Source of the DNA: Phycicoccus avicenniae_A | Lineage (GTDB): Bacteria; Actinomycetota; Actinomycetes; Actinomycetales; Dermatophilaceae | Direction: 5' to 3' | DNA length: 64,000 bases | Assembly: GCF_050496545.1 (NCBI RefSeq) | Contig: NZ_JBNVZV010000024.1 | Location: forward strand, 3,981 to 67,980 | Part shown: piece after piece, positions 41,757-49,842 of the stretch | Position numbering within the stretch: position 1 is the stretch's first letter | Layout: the number at the start of each line of letters is the position of its first letter | Notes under the pieces: model-generated | The model's database searches: none | What the model was told of the DNA's origin: nothing | Seen by the model: the letters and a program-made list of their open reading frames with translations, nothing else | Position numbers and translations under genes: made by a program

Positions 41757-42797
41757 ATGCCGACCAAGCCCGCACTCTCCGCGCCCACGGTCCCGGACCC
41801 GATGGACGCCCCGCCGGTGCGCTGGGGCGTCCTCGGCCCGGGCGGCATCGCCGCCACCTTCACCGAGGCGGTGCAGCAGCGGACCCGCTCCGAGGTCGTC
41901 GCCGTCGGCTCCCGCTCCATCGAACGCGCCCGCGCCTTCGCCGACCGCCACGGCGTGGCCCGGGCGCACGGCTCGTACGAGGAGCTCGTCGCCGACCCCG
42001 GCATCGACGCCGTGTACGTCGCCTCGCCGCACAGCGAGCACCACGCCCACGCCCTCCTCGCGCTGACCGCCGGCAAGCCGGTGCTCGTCGAGAAGGCGTT
42101 CGCCCGCAGCCTGACCGAGACCGACGAGGTGCTCGCGGCCGCCGCGGAACGAGGGCTGCTCGTCGCCGAGGCGATGTGGAGCCGCTACTCCCCCCAGTAC
42201 GACGTCGTCCGGCGCACCGTGGCCGCAAGCACGCTCGGCGACGTCGTCCTCGTCCAGGCCGACCACGGCCAGCTCCTCTGGCCCGACGGCCCGCAGCGCC
42301 TCTCCGACCCGGCCCTCGCCGGCGGGTCGCTGCTGGACCTCGGCGTCTACCCGATCGCCTTCGCCGACCACGTCCTCGGTGGCCTCGACGACGTCGCGGC
42401 GCGCGGCACCCTCAGCCCCGAGGGGGTCGACGTCACCGTCGGCGTCACGGCCCGGCGCGGCGCGGCCCTGGCCCGGATGACCAGCACGATGGCCGCCGCG
42501 ACCCCGTGCCAGGCGCTCGTCGCCGGCACCGCGACCCGCCTCGAGCTCACCGGGCCCGGGGCGTTCTACGGCGCCGCCACCTCCGTGCGGCTCCTCGCCC
42601 CCGACGGCACCGTCGTCGACACCTGGGAGCCGGACGACCCCGAGCACGGCTTCCGCTTCGAGATCGCGGAGTTCGCCCGCGCCCTCGACGCAAGTCGCGC
42701 GGAGCCCTGGTCGGTGCCGCGGGAGGCCACGCGCAGGGTCATGGCGGTCATGGACGAGGTCCGCCGTCAGGTCGGTGTCGTCTACCCGGGAGAATGA
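41757..42797 (+). CDS. Gfo/Idh/MocA-family NAD(P)-dependent oxidoreductase
   Basis: The 346-residue product has an N-terminal Rossmann domain (VRWGVLGPGGIAATFTEAV), YVASPHSEHHAHALLALTAG and the catalytic-lysine motif GKPVLVEKAFARSLTE. The C-terminal alpha/beta domain contains GGSLLDLGVYPIAFADHVL. Usual substrates are sugars or polyols; the exact one cannot be read. It is co-transcribed with the esterase and the saccharopine-dehydrogenase-like gene. Confidence 0.88.
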   Translation: MPTKPALSAPTVPDPMDAPPVRWGVLGPGGIAATFTEAVQQRTRSEVVAVGSRSIERARAFADRHGVARAHGSYEELVADPGIDAVYVASPHSEHHAHALLALTAGKPVLVEKAFARSLTETDEVLAAAAERGLLVAEAMWSRYSPQYDVVRRTVAASTLGDVVLVQADHGQLLWPDGPQRLSDPALAGGSLLDLGVYPIAFADHVLGGLDDVAARGTLSPEGVDVTVGVTARRGAALARMTSTMAAATPCQALVAGTATRLELTGPGAFYGAATSVRLLAPDGTVVDTWEPDDPEHGFRFEIAEFARALDASRAEPWSVPREATRRVMAVMDEVRRQVGVVYPGE

Positions 42798-42801
42798 GGC
42801 C

Positions 42802-43869
42802 ATGAGCTCCGTGCACCTGTGGCTGCGCCACGAGACCCGTTCCACCGAGCGCCGCGCACCGCTCGTGCCGCACGACGCCGCCCGGCTCGTCGCCGACGGC
42901 GTGCAGGTCACGGTCGAGGAGTCGCCGCAGCGCGTGTTCGACGTCGAGGCCTACCGGTCCGGCGGGTGCCGCATCGTGCCCTCCGGCTCGTGGGGCGACG
43001 CCCCCGACGACGCGCACGTGCTCGGCATCAAGGAGCTCCCGGACGGCCCGGACGCGTTGCGGCACACGCACATCTTCTTCGCCCACGCCTACAAGGGCCA
43101 GGACGGCGCCGATGCGCTGCTCGCCCGGTTCGCGGCCGGCGGCGGCGAGGTGCTGGACCTCGAGTACCTCACCGTCGACGGCCGGCGGGTCATCGCCTTC
43201 GGCTACTGGGCGGGCTACGTCGGCGCGTCCCTCGGCGTCCTGGCCACCCGCGGGACGCTCGAGCCGCTGCACCCGATGGAGCGCGCCGAGCTCGACGCCC
43301 TCGTCCGGGCCGCCGGAGCCGACGGGATGTCCGCGCTGGTCGTCGGCGCGCAGGGCCGCAGCGGCCGCGGCGCCCTCGACGCGCTGATCTCCGCCGGCGC
43401 GATCCTCGACGGCTGGGACCGCGAGGACACCCGCGTCCTCGACCGCGAGGCCCTCCTCGACCACGAGCTGCTCGTCAACTGCGTGCTGTCGAGCACCCCG
43501 CAGCCGCCCTTCGTCGGTCCCGACGACCTCGCGGCCGACCGCGAGCTGCGCGTCGTCGCCGACGTCACGTGCGACGTCACCTCCGAGCACAACCTGGTCC
43601 CGGTCAACACCTCGATCACGTCGTGGGAGGAGCCGGTGCGCCGGGTGGCCGACGACCCACCGCTCGACGTCATCGCCGTCGACAACCTGCCCTCGCTGCT
43701 CCCCCGCGAGGCCAGCCAGGCGTTCTCGGCCGACCTCGTCCCGCTCGTGCCCACCCTCGCCGGTCGCCGCGGTCCGTGGGCCGAGGCCCGTCGCAGCTAC
43801 GAGGCGGCGCAGGCCGCCCGCGGCACCACGGCGGCACCGGCACCGACCTCCGCCACGGGAGCCGGCTGA
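42802..43869 (+). CDS. Saccharopine dehydrogenase (lysine-forming, LYS1-like)
   Basis: The 355-residue product belongs to the alanine-dehydrogenase/PNT-related family that includes fungal Lys1. It has LRHETRSTERRAPLVP at the start, the ligand motif HIFFAHAYKGQDG, GYWAGYVGASLGVLA, an NAD site around VVGAQGRSGRGALDAL and DVTCDVTSEHNLVPVN. In fungi this enzyme releases lysine from saccharopine. In bacteria lysine comes from diaminopimelate, so the role here is likely catabolic or a different opine. The response regulator starts three bases after its stop. Confidence 0.82.
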   Translation: MSSVHLWLRHETRSTERRAPLVPHDAARLVADGVQVTVEESPQRVFDVEAYRSGGCRIVPSGSWGDAPDDAHVLGIKELPDGPDALRHTHIFFAHAYKGQDGADALLARFAAGGGEVLDLEYLTVDGRRVIAFGYWAGYVGASLGVLATRGTLEPLHPMERAELDALVRAAGADGMSALVVGAQGRSGRGALDALISAGAILDGWDREDTRVLDREALLDHELLVNCVLSSTPQPPFVGPDDLAADRELRVVADVTCDVTSEHNLVPVNTSITSWEEPVRRVADDPPLDVIAVDNLPSLLPREASQAFSADLVPLVPTLAGRRGPWAEARRSYEAAQAARGTTAAPAPTSATGAG

Positions 43870-43872
43870 GCG

Positions 43873-44532
43873 ATGGGCCCGCCGCCCGGGACCCGCGTCC
43901 TCGTCGTCGACGACCACGCCGTCGTCCGACGGGGCCTGCTGGCCCTGCTCGCGGACACCGACTGGGCCGCCGACCCCGTGGAGGCCGCCACCGTGGCCGA
44001 CGCGCGGCGGCTCGCCACGACGCACCAGCCCACCCTGGCGGTCGTCGACGTCGGGCTGCCCGACGGCGACGGGGTGGAGCTCGTCGCCGAGCTCGCCCGC
44101 CGCTCCCCCGGTTGCCGCAGCCTCGTCCTGACGATGGACCGCTCCGTCGAGACCGCCGGCCGGGCGATGGCCGCGGGGGCAGCGGGCTACCTCGCCAAGG
44201 ACTCCGACCCCGACCTCGTGGTCGATGCGCTGGCGACCATCGCGGCCGGTGGCGTCGTCCTCGGTTGGGACCTCGTCGCGGGCCGGCTCCACCTCGGCGA
44301 CGAGGCCGCCGGCGGCGGGACGGCCGACGGTCCCCTCGCCGGTCTGACCCCGCGCGAGCTCCGGGTCGCCCACCACGTCGCCGACGGCCTCGCCAACCCG
44401 GCCATCGCCCGCCTCCTCGGCGTCAGCGAGAAGACGGTGCGCAACCTGCTGACCGGCATCCTGCCCAAGGTGGGCGCCCGCGACCGGGTCCACCTCGCCC
44501 TCCTGGTCCGCGAGCACGGCCGTCGCGGCTGA
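43873..44532 (+). CDS. NarL/LuxR-type response regulator
   Basis: The 219-residue regulator has a receiver domain (VLVVDDHAVVRRGLLALLAD, phospho-acceptor in LAVVDVGLPDGDG, lysine in GYLAKDSDPDLV) and a LuxR-type helix-turn-helix (LTPRELRVAHHVADGLANPA, VSEKTVRNLLTGILPKV). It begins three bases after the saccharopine-dehydrogenase-like gene, so it is read from that metabolic operon. The probable cognate kinase is at 45.3-47.2 kb, separated by one unknown gene. Confidence 0.9.
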   Translation: MGPPPGTRVLVVDDHAVVRRGLLALLADTDWAADPVEAATVADARRLATTHQPTLAVVDVGLPDGDGVELVAELARRSPGCRSLVLTMDRSVETAGRAMAAGAAGYLAKDSDPDLVVDALATIAAGGVVLGWDLVAGRLHLGDEAAGGGTADGPLAGLTPRELRVAHHVADGLANPAIARLLGVSEKTVRNLLTGILPKVGARDRVHLALLVREHGRRG

Positions 44533-44625
44533 CCGCCGGCCCGGGCCTGTTGTCGGGGCGGGGGCGGCGGAGGAGACTGAGGGGTCGGCGGGGCCGGTGC
44601 CGCGCCCCGAGCAGAGGAGCCCGCG

Positions 44626-45258
44626 ATGGCCGACAACGACCTCGTCCTCGCCATCACGTCCGAGGACCGGATGGTGCACACGGGGACTCGAGCCTGGCTG
44701 CTCGAGCACGTCTTCGGCGCGGACACCGACGGGAGCGGCCGGCGCGACCTGCACGGAGCGGCACCCACCGCGGACGACCCCGGGCTCGAGATCTACGACG
44801 ACGCCGGGCACGCGCTGCGGGTCACCGACGACGGCACCGCCCTCGTCGCGGTGGGTGCCGGAGACGCCGACCCCGACGTCCTCGTCGCCCGGGTGGCGAG
44901 CGTCCTCGACCGGGCCCGCGAGCACCTGGGGAACCATCCCGAGCTCGGCGTCCCCCCGAGCGTCGTCCCGTGGGCGTCCGGGTCGCTGCCCGAGGTGCTC
45001 GCCCTGCTCGAGGGCACGGGCGGGACGTCGCGGACCGTCCGGCACGTCCCGGCCGCCGGCCTGCGCGGGTGGCTCGTCGAGCTGACGACGCGGGTGCGCC
45101 TGCTCGTCGGACGGATGCCGGGGACCGGCGGGTCGGGCCCGGTGACGGGAGGTGGTGGACCGCCCCTCACGCCGTGGGTCCCCCCGCCGCTCTCCCCGGA
45201 CGGCGTCCCCCACAACGGCAGCTGGTTCCACAACCTCATGCACCGCCTCACGGGCTGA
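44626..45258 (+). CDS. Unknown protein between response regulator and sensor kinase
   Basis: The 210-residue product starts MADNDLVLAITSEDRMVHTG. It has an acidic N-terminal half, LGNHPELGVPPSVVPWASGS in the middle and a Gly/Pro-rich tail ending GSWFHNLMHRLTG. There is no signal peptide or membrane segment. CAGAGGAGC precedes the ATG and the kinase starts three bases after its stop, which ties it to the signalling unit. No family is recognised. Confidence 0.65.
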   Translation: MADNDLVLAITSEDRMVHTGTRAWLLEHVFGADTDGSGRRDLHGAAPTADDPGLEIYDDAGHALRVTDDGTALVAVGAGDADPDVLVARVASVLDRAREHLGNHPELGVPPSVVPWASGSLPEVLALLEGTGGTSRTVRHVPAAGLRGWLVELTTRVRLLVGRMPGTGGSGPVTGGGGPPLTPWVPPPLSPDGVPHNGSWFHNLMHRLTG

Positions 45259-45261
45259 GCC

Positions 45262-47220
45262 GTGCGGCACCGGGACCCGTCGGCCGTGGTCGGTGCCGTG
45301 TCGGTGGGCCTCGTGCTCGTCCTCGCGGCACTCGGTGTCGCGCTCGGACCGCCGTCCCGGCTGGCGCCACCCCTCGGGCTCGGGGTGTCCTTCGCCCTGG
45401 GGTTCGTGCCGGTCGGGCTCTTCCTCCTCCTCCACCGCCCGCACAGCCGGACGGCCCGGTTCACGGCGCTCACCGGGCTGCTCGCCGTGCTCGGCCTCGC
45501 TGCCGTCTCGTGGTCCGGGACGACGGCCGGTGCGTGGGCGACCCAGTGGACGTGGTGGCCCCCGCTCGCCGTGGCGCCCACCCTCCTGCTCGGCTTCCCG
45601 GACGGCGCCGCCGGGCCCCGGGCCCGTCGGCTGGGACGGTGGATGCTCGCCGCCGGAGCGACCTCGACCCTCGTGCTCGCCGCGGCGGCCGCCCTCGCGC
45701 CCCGCACGCTCCTCACCGACAGCACGGCGGCCCTCCCCGCCCCCTGCCGCCCCCTCCTGCTCACCTTCGCCGTCCTCGGGGCCGTGTCGGTCGCCGGGCT
45801 GCTCGCCTCGCTCGTCGTGCTCCTCCGCCGGGCGCGGGCCCGGCGCGGGGCCACGCGGGCGCAGGTCCTCTGGCTCGCGCCCACGGCGGCGCTGCTCCCG
45901 ATCGGCATCGCCCTCGACGCCCTCGACGTGCCGTTCGCCCTGACGCCTGCGGTCCTCGCCCTCCCCGTCGGCCTGGGGGCGGCCATCCTCGAGCACCGCC
46001 TCGATGACCTCGACCAGGACGTCCCCCGGGGCGCGGTGCGGATCGCGCTGACGCTCGGCGTGGTCGGGCTCTACGCCGGCGCGCTCCTCCTGCTGCAGCG
46101 CCTCACCGGGTCCGTCGGGCCCGGAGCCGTGCTCACCCTCGCCGTCCTCGCGGTCCTGCTCGACCCCGCCCGCGCGTGGCTCCAGCGCCGGGTCGAGCGG
46201 CTGCTCTTCGGGGACCGCGACGCCCCCTTCGAGGTGCTCACGGCCCTGGGCCGTCGGCTGGCCGCCGTCGCCACCCCGGAGGAGATGCTCCGGACCAGCG
46301 CCGTGGCCATCGTCGAGGCGCTGCGGGTCCCGCGGGCCCGGGTCGCGGTCGAGGTCGACGGCGGGGAGGTCGTCGTCGCCGACGTCGGGCACGCCGACAC
46401 CGACCCCGTCCCGTTCGCGCTCGTCAAGGACGGCGGTCGCGTCGGCGAGCTGACCGTGTGGACCCGACGCCGCGGTGACGACCTCGGGAGCCGGGAGCGC
46501 GGCCTCCTCACGGAGGTGGCCCGGCAGGCCGCGGAGGCGGCCGAGGCACACCGCCTCACCCTGGCCCTCGAATCGGCTCGCGAGCGCCTCGTGCTGACGC
46601 GGGAGGAGGAGCGGCTGCGGCTCCGGCGCGACTTCCACGACGGCGTGGGGCCGGTCATCGCCGGGGTCCGGATGCAGCTGCACGCCGCGCGCCCGCACCT
46701 CGACGGTCGTGAGGGGCAGGTCGTCGAGGAGGTCCTCGCCGACCTCGGGGAGCTCGGGCGCTCGGTGCGCGAGATCATCGACGGCCTCCGTCCGGCGGCC
46801 CTCGACCTCGGCCTCGCCGGAGCCGTGCACCGAACGGCCGAGGCGCTGCTCGCCGGACGCACCGTCGAGGTCGACGTCCGCGGACGGCTGGACGACCTGC
46901 ACCCGGCCGTGGAGGTCGCGGCCTACCGGATCGTCGCCGAGGCCCTGACCAACGTCGCCCGCCACAGCGGCGCCCACCGGGTGCAGGTCGCGCTCGAGCG
47001 TGCCGACGACCTGCACGTGAGGGTCCGCGACGACGGGGGGTGGGCGGGGCCGGTCGGCTCGGGCGGTGTGGGCACGACCTCGATGCGGGCCCGGGCCGAG
47101 GAGCTGGGCGGGCGGTTCGACGTGGTGACCGACGACAGGGGCACCCTGCTCGAGGCCGTCCTCCCGCTCGGGCGGCAGGCCCACCGGACCCACGGGGAGT
47201 CCGGGACAGGGTCCCGCTGA
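45262..47220 (+). CDS. Multi-helix sensor histidine kinase with GAF-like region
   Basis: The 652-residue kinase has about eight to ten membrane helices in residues 8-310, then a GAF-like segment (LTALGRRLAAVATPEEMLRT), a HisKA_3 domain with the phospho-histidine in LRRDFHDGVGPVIAGVRMQL, and an ATPase domain with YRIVAEALTNVARHSGAH and GTTSMRARAEELGG. The order resembles the DesK/NarX/ComP group. GTG 45262 follows the unknown gene by three bases. It probably signals to the regulator at 43.9 kb. Confidence 0.9.
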   Translation: MRHRDPSAVVGAVSVGLVLVLAALGVALGPPSRLAPPLGLGVSFALGFVPVGLFLLLHRPHSRTARFTALTGLLAVLGLAAVSWSGTTAGAWATQWTWWPPLAVAPTLLLGFPDGAAGPRARRLGRWMLAAGATSTLVLAAAAALAPRTLLTDSTAALPAPCRPLLLTFAVLGAVSVAGLLASLVVLLRRARARRGATRAQVLWLAPTAALLPIGIALDALDVPFALTPAVLALPVGLGAAILEHRLDDLDQDVPRGAVRIALTLGVVGLYAGALLLLQRLTGSVGPGAVLTLAVLAVLLDPARAWLQRRVERLLFGDRDAPFEVLTALGRRLAAVATPEEMLRTSAVAIVEALRVPRARVAVEVDGGEVVVADVGHADTDPVPFALVKDGGRVGELTVWTRRRGDDLGSRERGLLTEVARQAAEAAEAHRLTLALESARERLVLTREEERLRLRRDFHDGVGPVIAGVRMQLHAARPHLDGREGQVVEEVLADLGELGRSVREIIDGLRPAALDLGLAGAVHRTAEALLAGRTVEVDVRGRLDDLHPAVEVAAYRIVAEALTNVARHSGAHRVQVALERADDLHVRVRDDGGWAGPVGSGGVGTTSMRARAEELGGRFDVVTDDRGTLLEAVLPLGRQAHRTHGESGTGSR

Positions 47221-47333
47221 GGGCGGGACGGTGTCCGTGGCGCGCGGGACGCGGCGCGACCGACGCTGAGGGAGAGGCGCTTCCGCCCTCGCCGACCGCC
47301 CGGCCGTGACCGGGCCGACCCGAAGGACCCGTC

Positions 47334-47939
47334 ATGATCGACCTCGACGCCTACGCAGGCCAGAACTGGACCATCGTCCCCGTCAGCCGCCCCACGCGGC
47401 TCCGCCCGCCGGTCATCACGGCCGGCCCGCACCACGTCCCCGGCGACGTCGCCGAGGTCGACCTCACACCCGCGGCCGAGCTGGACGTCCCCTACCCGAG
47501 CAACCAGCTGTGGCAGCTGACCCTCACCGGCGTCGTGTTCTGCGACGTCCAGGGCACGAGCCAGAGCGCGTGGCGCTACGAGACCGTCTCCTTCACGCCG
47601 CACTTCACCCCGGCGCTGGAGTGGGCCGCCTCGTGGATGGGGGCTCGCAGCGGGGGCCGCAACTGGCTCTTCGAGCTCGAGCAGTGGGCGCCGCACGTCA
47701 CGACGGCCACGAACTTCAACCGCAACGTCGCGAACAACTCCGGCCACGGCGTCGACGCGTGGCGCCCCGCCCCGTTCCGGACGGAGACCGACGCCTTCGG
47801 GGTGCAGCGCCAGCAGCTGTTCGCCGGGGTGCACGCCGACGTCGTCGTCCGCGACACCGACGCGATCATCCACCGGCTCGCGTACCACGTCACCCTCGTG
47901 GGCCGACTGACGCTGCACGACGTCCCGCCCATCACCTGA
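47334..47939 (+). CDS. Unknown protein downstream of the sensor kinase
   Basis: The 201-residue soluble product is rich in aromatic and beta-forming residues (MIDLDAYAGQNWTIVPVSRP, QLWQLTLTGVVFCDVQGTSQ, FELEQWAPHVTTATNFNRNV). It has no leader or membrane helix. CCGAAGGACC precedes the ATG. It ends just before a very strong terminator. It may be a target of the adjacent two-component system. No family is recognised. Confidence 0.68.
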   Translation: MIDLDAYAGQNWTIVPVSRPTRLRPPVITAGPHHVPGDVAEVDLTPAAELDVPYPSNQLWQLTLTGVVFCDVQGTSQSAWRYETVSFTPHFTPALEWAASWMGARSGGRNWLFELEQWAPHVTTATNFNRNVANNSGHGVDAWRPAPFRTETDAFGVQRQQLFAGVHADVVVRDTDAIIHRLAYHVTLVGRLTLHDVPPIT

Positions 47940-47958
47940 TGCCCTCGTGGCACCGTCG

Positions 47959-47986
47959 GGGCCGGCCGGGGCGACCCGGCCGGCCC
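47959..47986. terminator. Strong bidirectional terminator with GCGA tetraloop
   Basis: GGGCCGGCCGGG and CCCGGCCGGCCC form a perfect twelve-pair stem capped by GCGA, a GNRA-type loop. It lies between the convergent stops at 47939 and 47990. It is the most stable simple hairpin I noticed in the window. Confidence 0.75.
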
Positions 47987-47989
47987 TCG

Positions 47990-48871
47990 TCAGCGGACGA
48001 GGACGCGGGTGCCGATCGGCAGCCAGCCGCCGGACCACAGCATGTCCATCGCGGAGTTGCTGACCCGCGCGCACCCGTGCGACGCCGGGTACGGCGGGAT
48101 GCTCGGCGACCCGTGCACCGCCCACCCGCGGTGGAAGTACTTGGGCCGCCACAGGACGCCGAGCTTGCTGTCGTCCTGCCCGTCGACCTGCCGGAACACC
48201 GTGAACGAGCCGCGCGGCGTCGTGGCGATGGCGGGGCGTCCCGCCGACGAGGTGTACTCCTCGCCGCTCCCGGTCGAGGTGTTGAGGATGATGGCCGGGC
48301 TCCCGCCGCGCACGACCATGAGCAGCTGGCGGTCGAGGTCGATCTCGACCCCGTTGCCGGACAGCTGGTTCCGCGGCCGGACGCCGTCTGCCAGCGCCTT
48401 CTTCGAGCGCGGGCCGACGACGCCGTCACGCGAGATGCCGGCCGCCTTCTGGAGGGCGAAGACCGCCTGCTGGGTCAATGAGCCGAAGCTGCCGTCGGGC
48501 TCCCCGAGCCAGTACCCGAGGTCCGTGAGCCGCCGCTGCAGCGCCAGCACGTCCTTGCCGCTGTCCCCGTAGCGCATCGTCGTCCGGGGCTTCGTCGGCG
48601 TCGGCGAGGGCGTCAGCGTCGGGCTCGTCGACGGGCTGCTCGACGGGGTGGGCGTGGCCGACGGCGTCGTGGGAGCGGGCGCGGGCGTGGGGACGCTCGG
48701 GGTCGTCGGGACCGGGGTCAGCTCCGGGTCCGGCGAGGCCGCGGTCGGGCTGCTCGGGGCCGCGGGCGCCGCACCCGTCCACTGCTCGACCTGCGCGCAG
48801 CCCGAGAGCGCCGTCGCCACCGCGAGGGTGACGGCGGCGAGGACGGTGACGCGGGTCGGGCTGCTGCTCAT
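47990..48871 (-). CDS. L,D-transpeptidase lipoprotein with peptidoglycan-binding domain
   Basis: The 293-residue product has a lipoprotein leader ending LSGC near residue 24 and a Ser/Thr/Pro linker. A PG_binding_1 domain follows (GDSGKDVLALQRRLTDLGYW, VVGPRSKKAL), then a YkuD catalytic domain with HGSPSIPPYPASHGCARVSN holding the active cysteine. It makes 3-3 cross-links or attaches proteins to peptidoglycan. ATG 48871 gives the best leader. Confidence 0.9.
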   Translation of the reverse strand: MSSSPTRVTVLAAVTLAVATALSGCAQVEQWTGAAPAAPSSPTAASPDPELTPVPTTPSVPTPAPAPTTPSATPTPSSSPSTSPTLTPSPTPTKPRTTMRYGDSGKDVLALQRRLTDLGYWLGEPDGSFGSLTQQAVFALQKAAGISRDGVVGPRSKKALADGVRPRNQLSGNGVEIDLDRQLLMVVRGGSPAIILNTSTGSGEEYTSSAGRPAIATTPRGSFTVFRQVDGQDDSKLGVLWRPKYFHRGWAVHGSPSIPPYPASHGCARVSNSAMDMLWSGGWLPIGTRVLVR

Positions 48872-48975
48872 CGCCTCCCACGAGACGGCACGCGGGGCCC
48901 TCGCCGCAAACCGACGCGCGGCACCGTGACCGCATCGTTGTGCAGCGACGCGGCGACGACGGGTCCGCTCGCGGC

Positions 48976-49842
48976 TCAGGAGCGGGCGCGGACCGCCTCG
49001 TCGGTGGCCAGCACGCCGCGCGCCACCTCCACGTGGAGGTTCTCGACCATCCGCCCCTTGTACGTGACGACCCCGCTGCCGGCGCCGGCCTCCCAGGCCT
49101 CGAGGAGCCCGTGGGCGTCCTCGACCTCCTCGGCGGACGGCGAGAACACCGCGTTGCACGGCTCGACCTGGCCCGGGTGGATGAGCGTCTTGCCGTCGAA
49201 ACCGAGCTCGCGGCCCTGGCGGCACTCCTCCGCGAAGCCGTCGAGGTCCTTGACGTCGTTGTAGACCCCGTCGAGGACGGCCACCCCGGCGTCGCGCGCC
49301 CCGAGGACGACGAGCGCGAGCGAGGTCAGCAGCGGCGCCCGCCCCGGGACGAACCGCGCGCGCAGCTCCTTGACGAGGTCGTTGGTGCCGAGGACGAGCA
49401 CGGCCAGCCGGTCGGAGGCGGACGCGATGGTCCGGGCGTCGAGCACGGCACCCGGAGTCTCGATCATCGCCCACAGGCGCGTCCGGTCCGGGGCGCCGAA
49501 GCGCTCCATCGCGTCGACCAGCCGGTGCACCTCGTCCGCCGAGCCCACCTTGGGCACGACGATGCCGTCCGGCCCTGCGGCACAGGCGGCCTCGAGGTCC
49601 GCGTCGTGCCACTCGGTGCCGAGCCCGTTGACCCGGATGGTGACCTCGCGGTACCCGTACTCCCCCGATGCCGCTGCGGCGCAGGCGTTCTCGCGGGCAG
49701 CCGGCTTGGCATCCGGGGCGACGGCGTCCTCGAGGTCGAGGATCAGCCCGTCGACCGGCAGCGACTTGGCCTTCTCGAGGGCCCGCTCGTTGCTGCTCGG
49801 CATGTAGAGCACCGAGCGGCGGGGGCGCAGGTCCTCGCTCAC
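48976..49842 (-). CDS. CitE/HpcH-family lyase or thioesterase, probable malyl-CoA thioesterase
   Basis: The 288-residue TIM-barrel protein has RRSVLYMPSSNERALEKAKS at the start, the acidic metal site in LILDLEDAVAPDAKP, a glutamate in AMIETPGAVLDA and the C-terminal KTLIHPGQVEPCNAVFSP. Together with the malyl-CoA lyase gene it overlaps by four bases, this matches the Mcl1/Mcl2 pairing of ethylmalonyl-CoA organisms, where Mcl2 hydrolyses malyl-CoA to malate. The GTG at 49842 is set by the overlap. Confidence 0.8.
   Translation of the reverse strand: MSEDLRPRRSVLYMPSSNERALEKAKSLPVDGLILDLEDAVAPDAKPAARENACAAAASGEYGYREVTIRVNGLGTEWHDADLEAACAAGPDGIVVPKVGSADEVHRLVDAMERFGAPDRTRLWAMIETPGAVLDARTIASASDRLAVLVLGTNDLVKELRARFVPGRAPLLTSLALVVLGARDAGVAVLDGVYNDVKDLDGFAEECRQGRELGFDGKTLIHPGQVEPCNAVFSPSAEEVEDAHGLLEAWEAGAGSGVVTYKGRMVENLHVEVARGVLATDEAVRARS

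Noticed and set aside
42748..47193. A 1481-codon open frame on the minus strand across the 42.8-47.2 kb genes
   Set aside because: It is antisense to five well-supported genes, with low-complexity Arg/Gly/Glu-rich composition. Very high GC content removes stop codons in the complementary frame, so it is a shadow.
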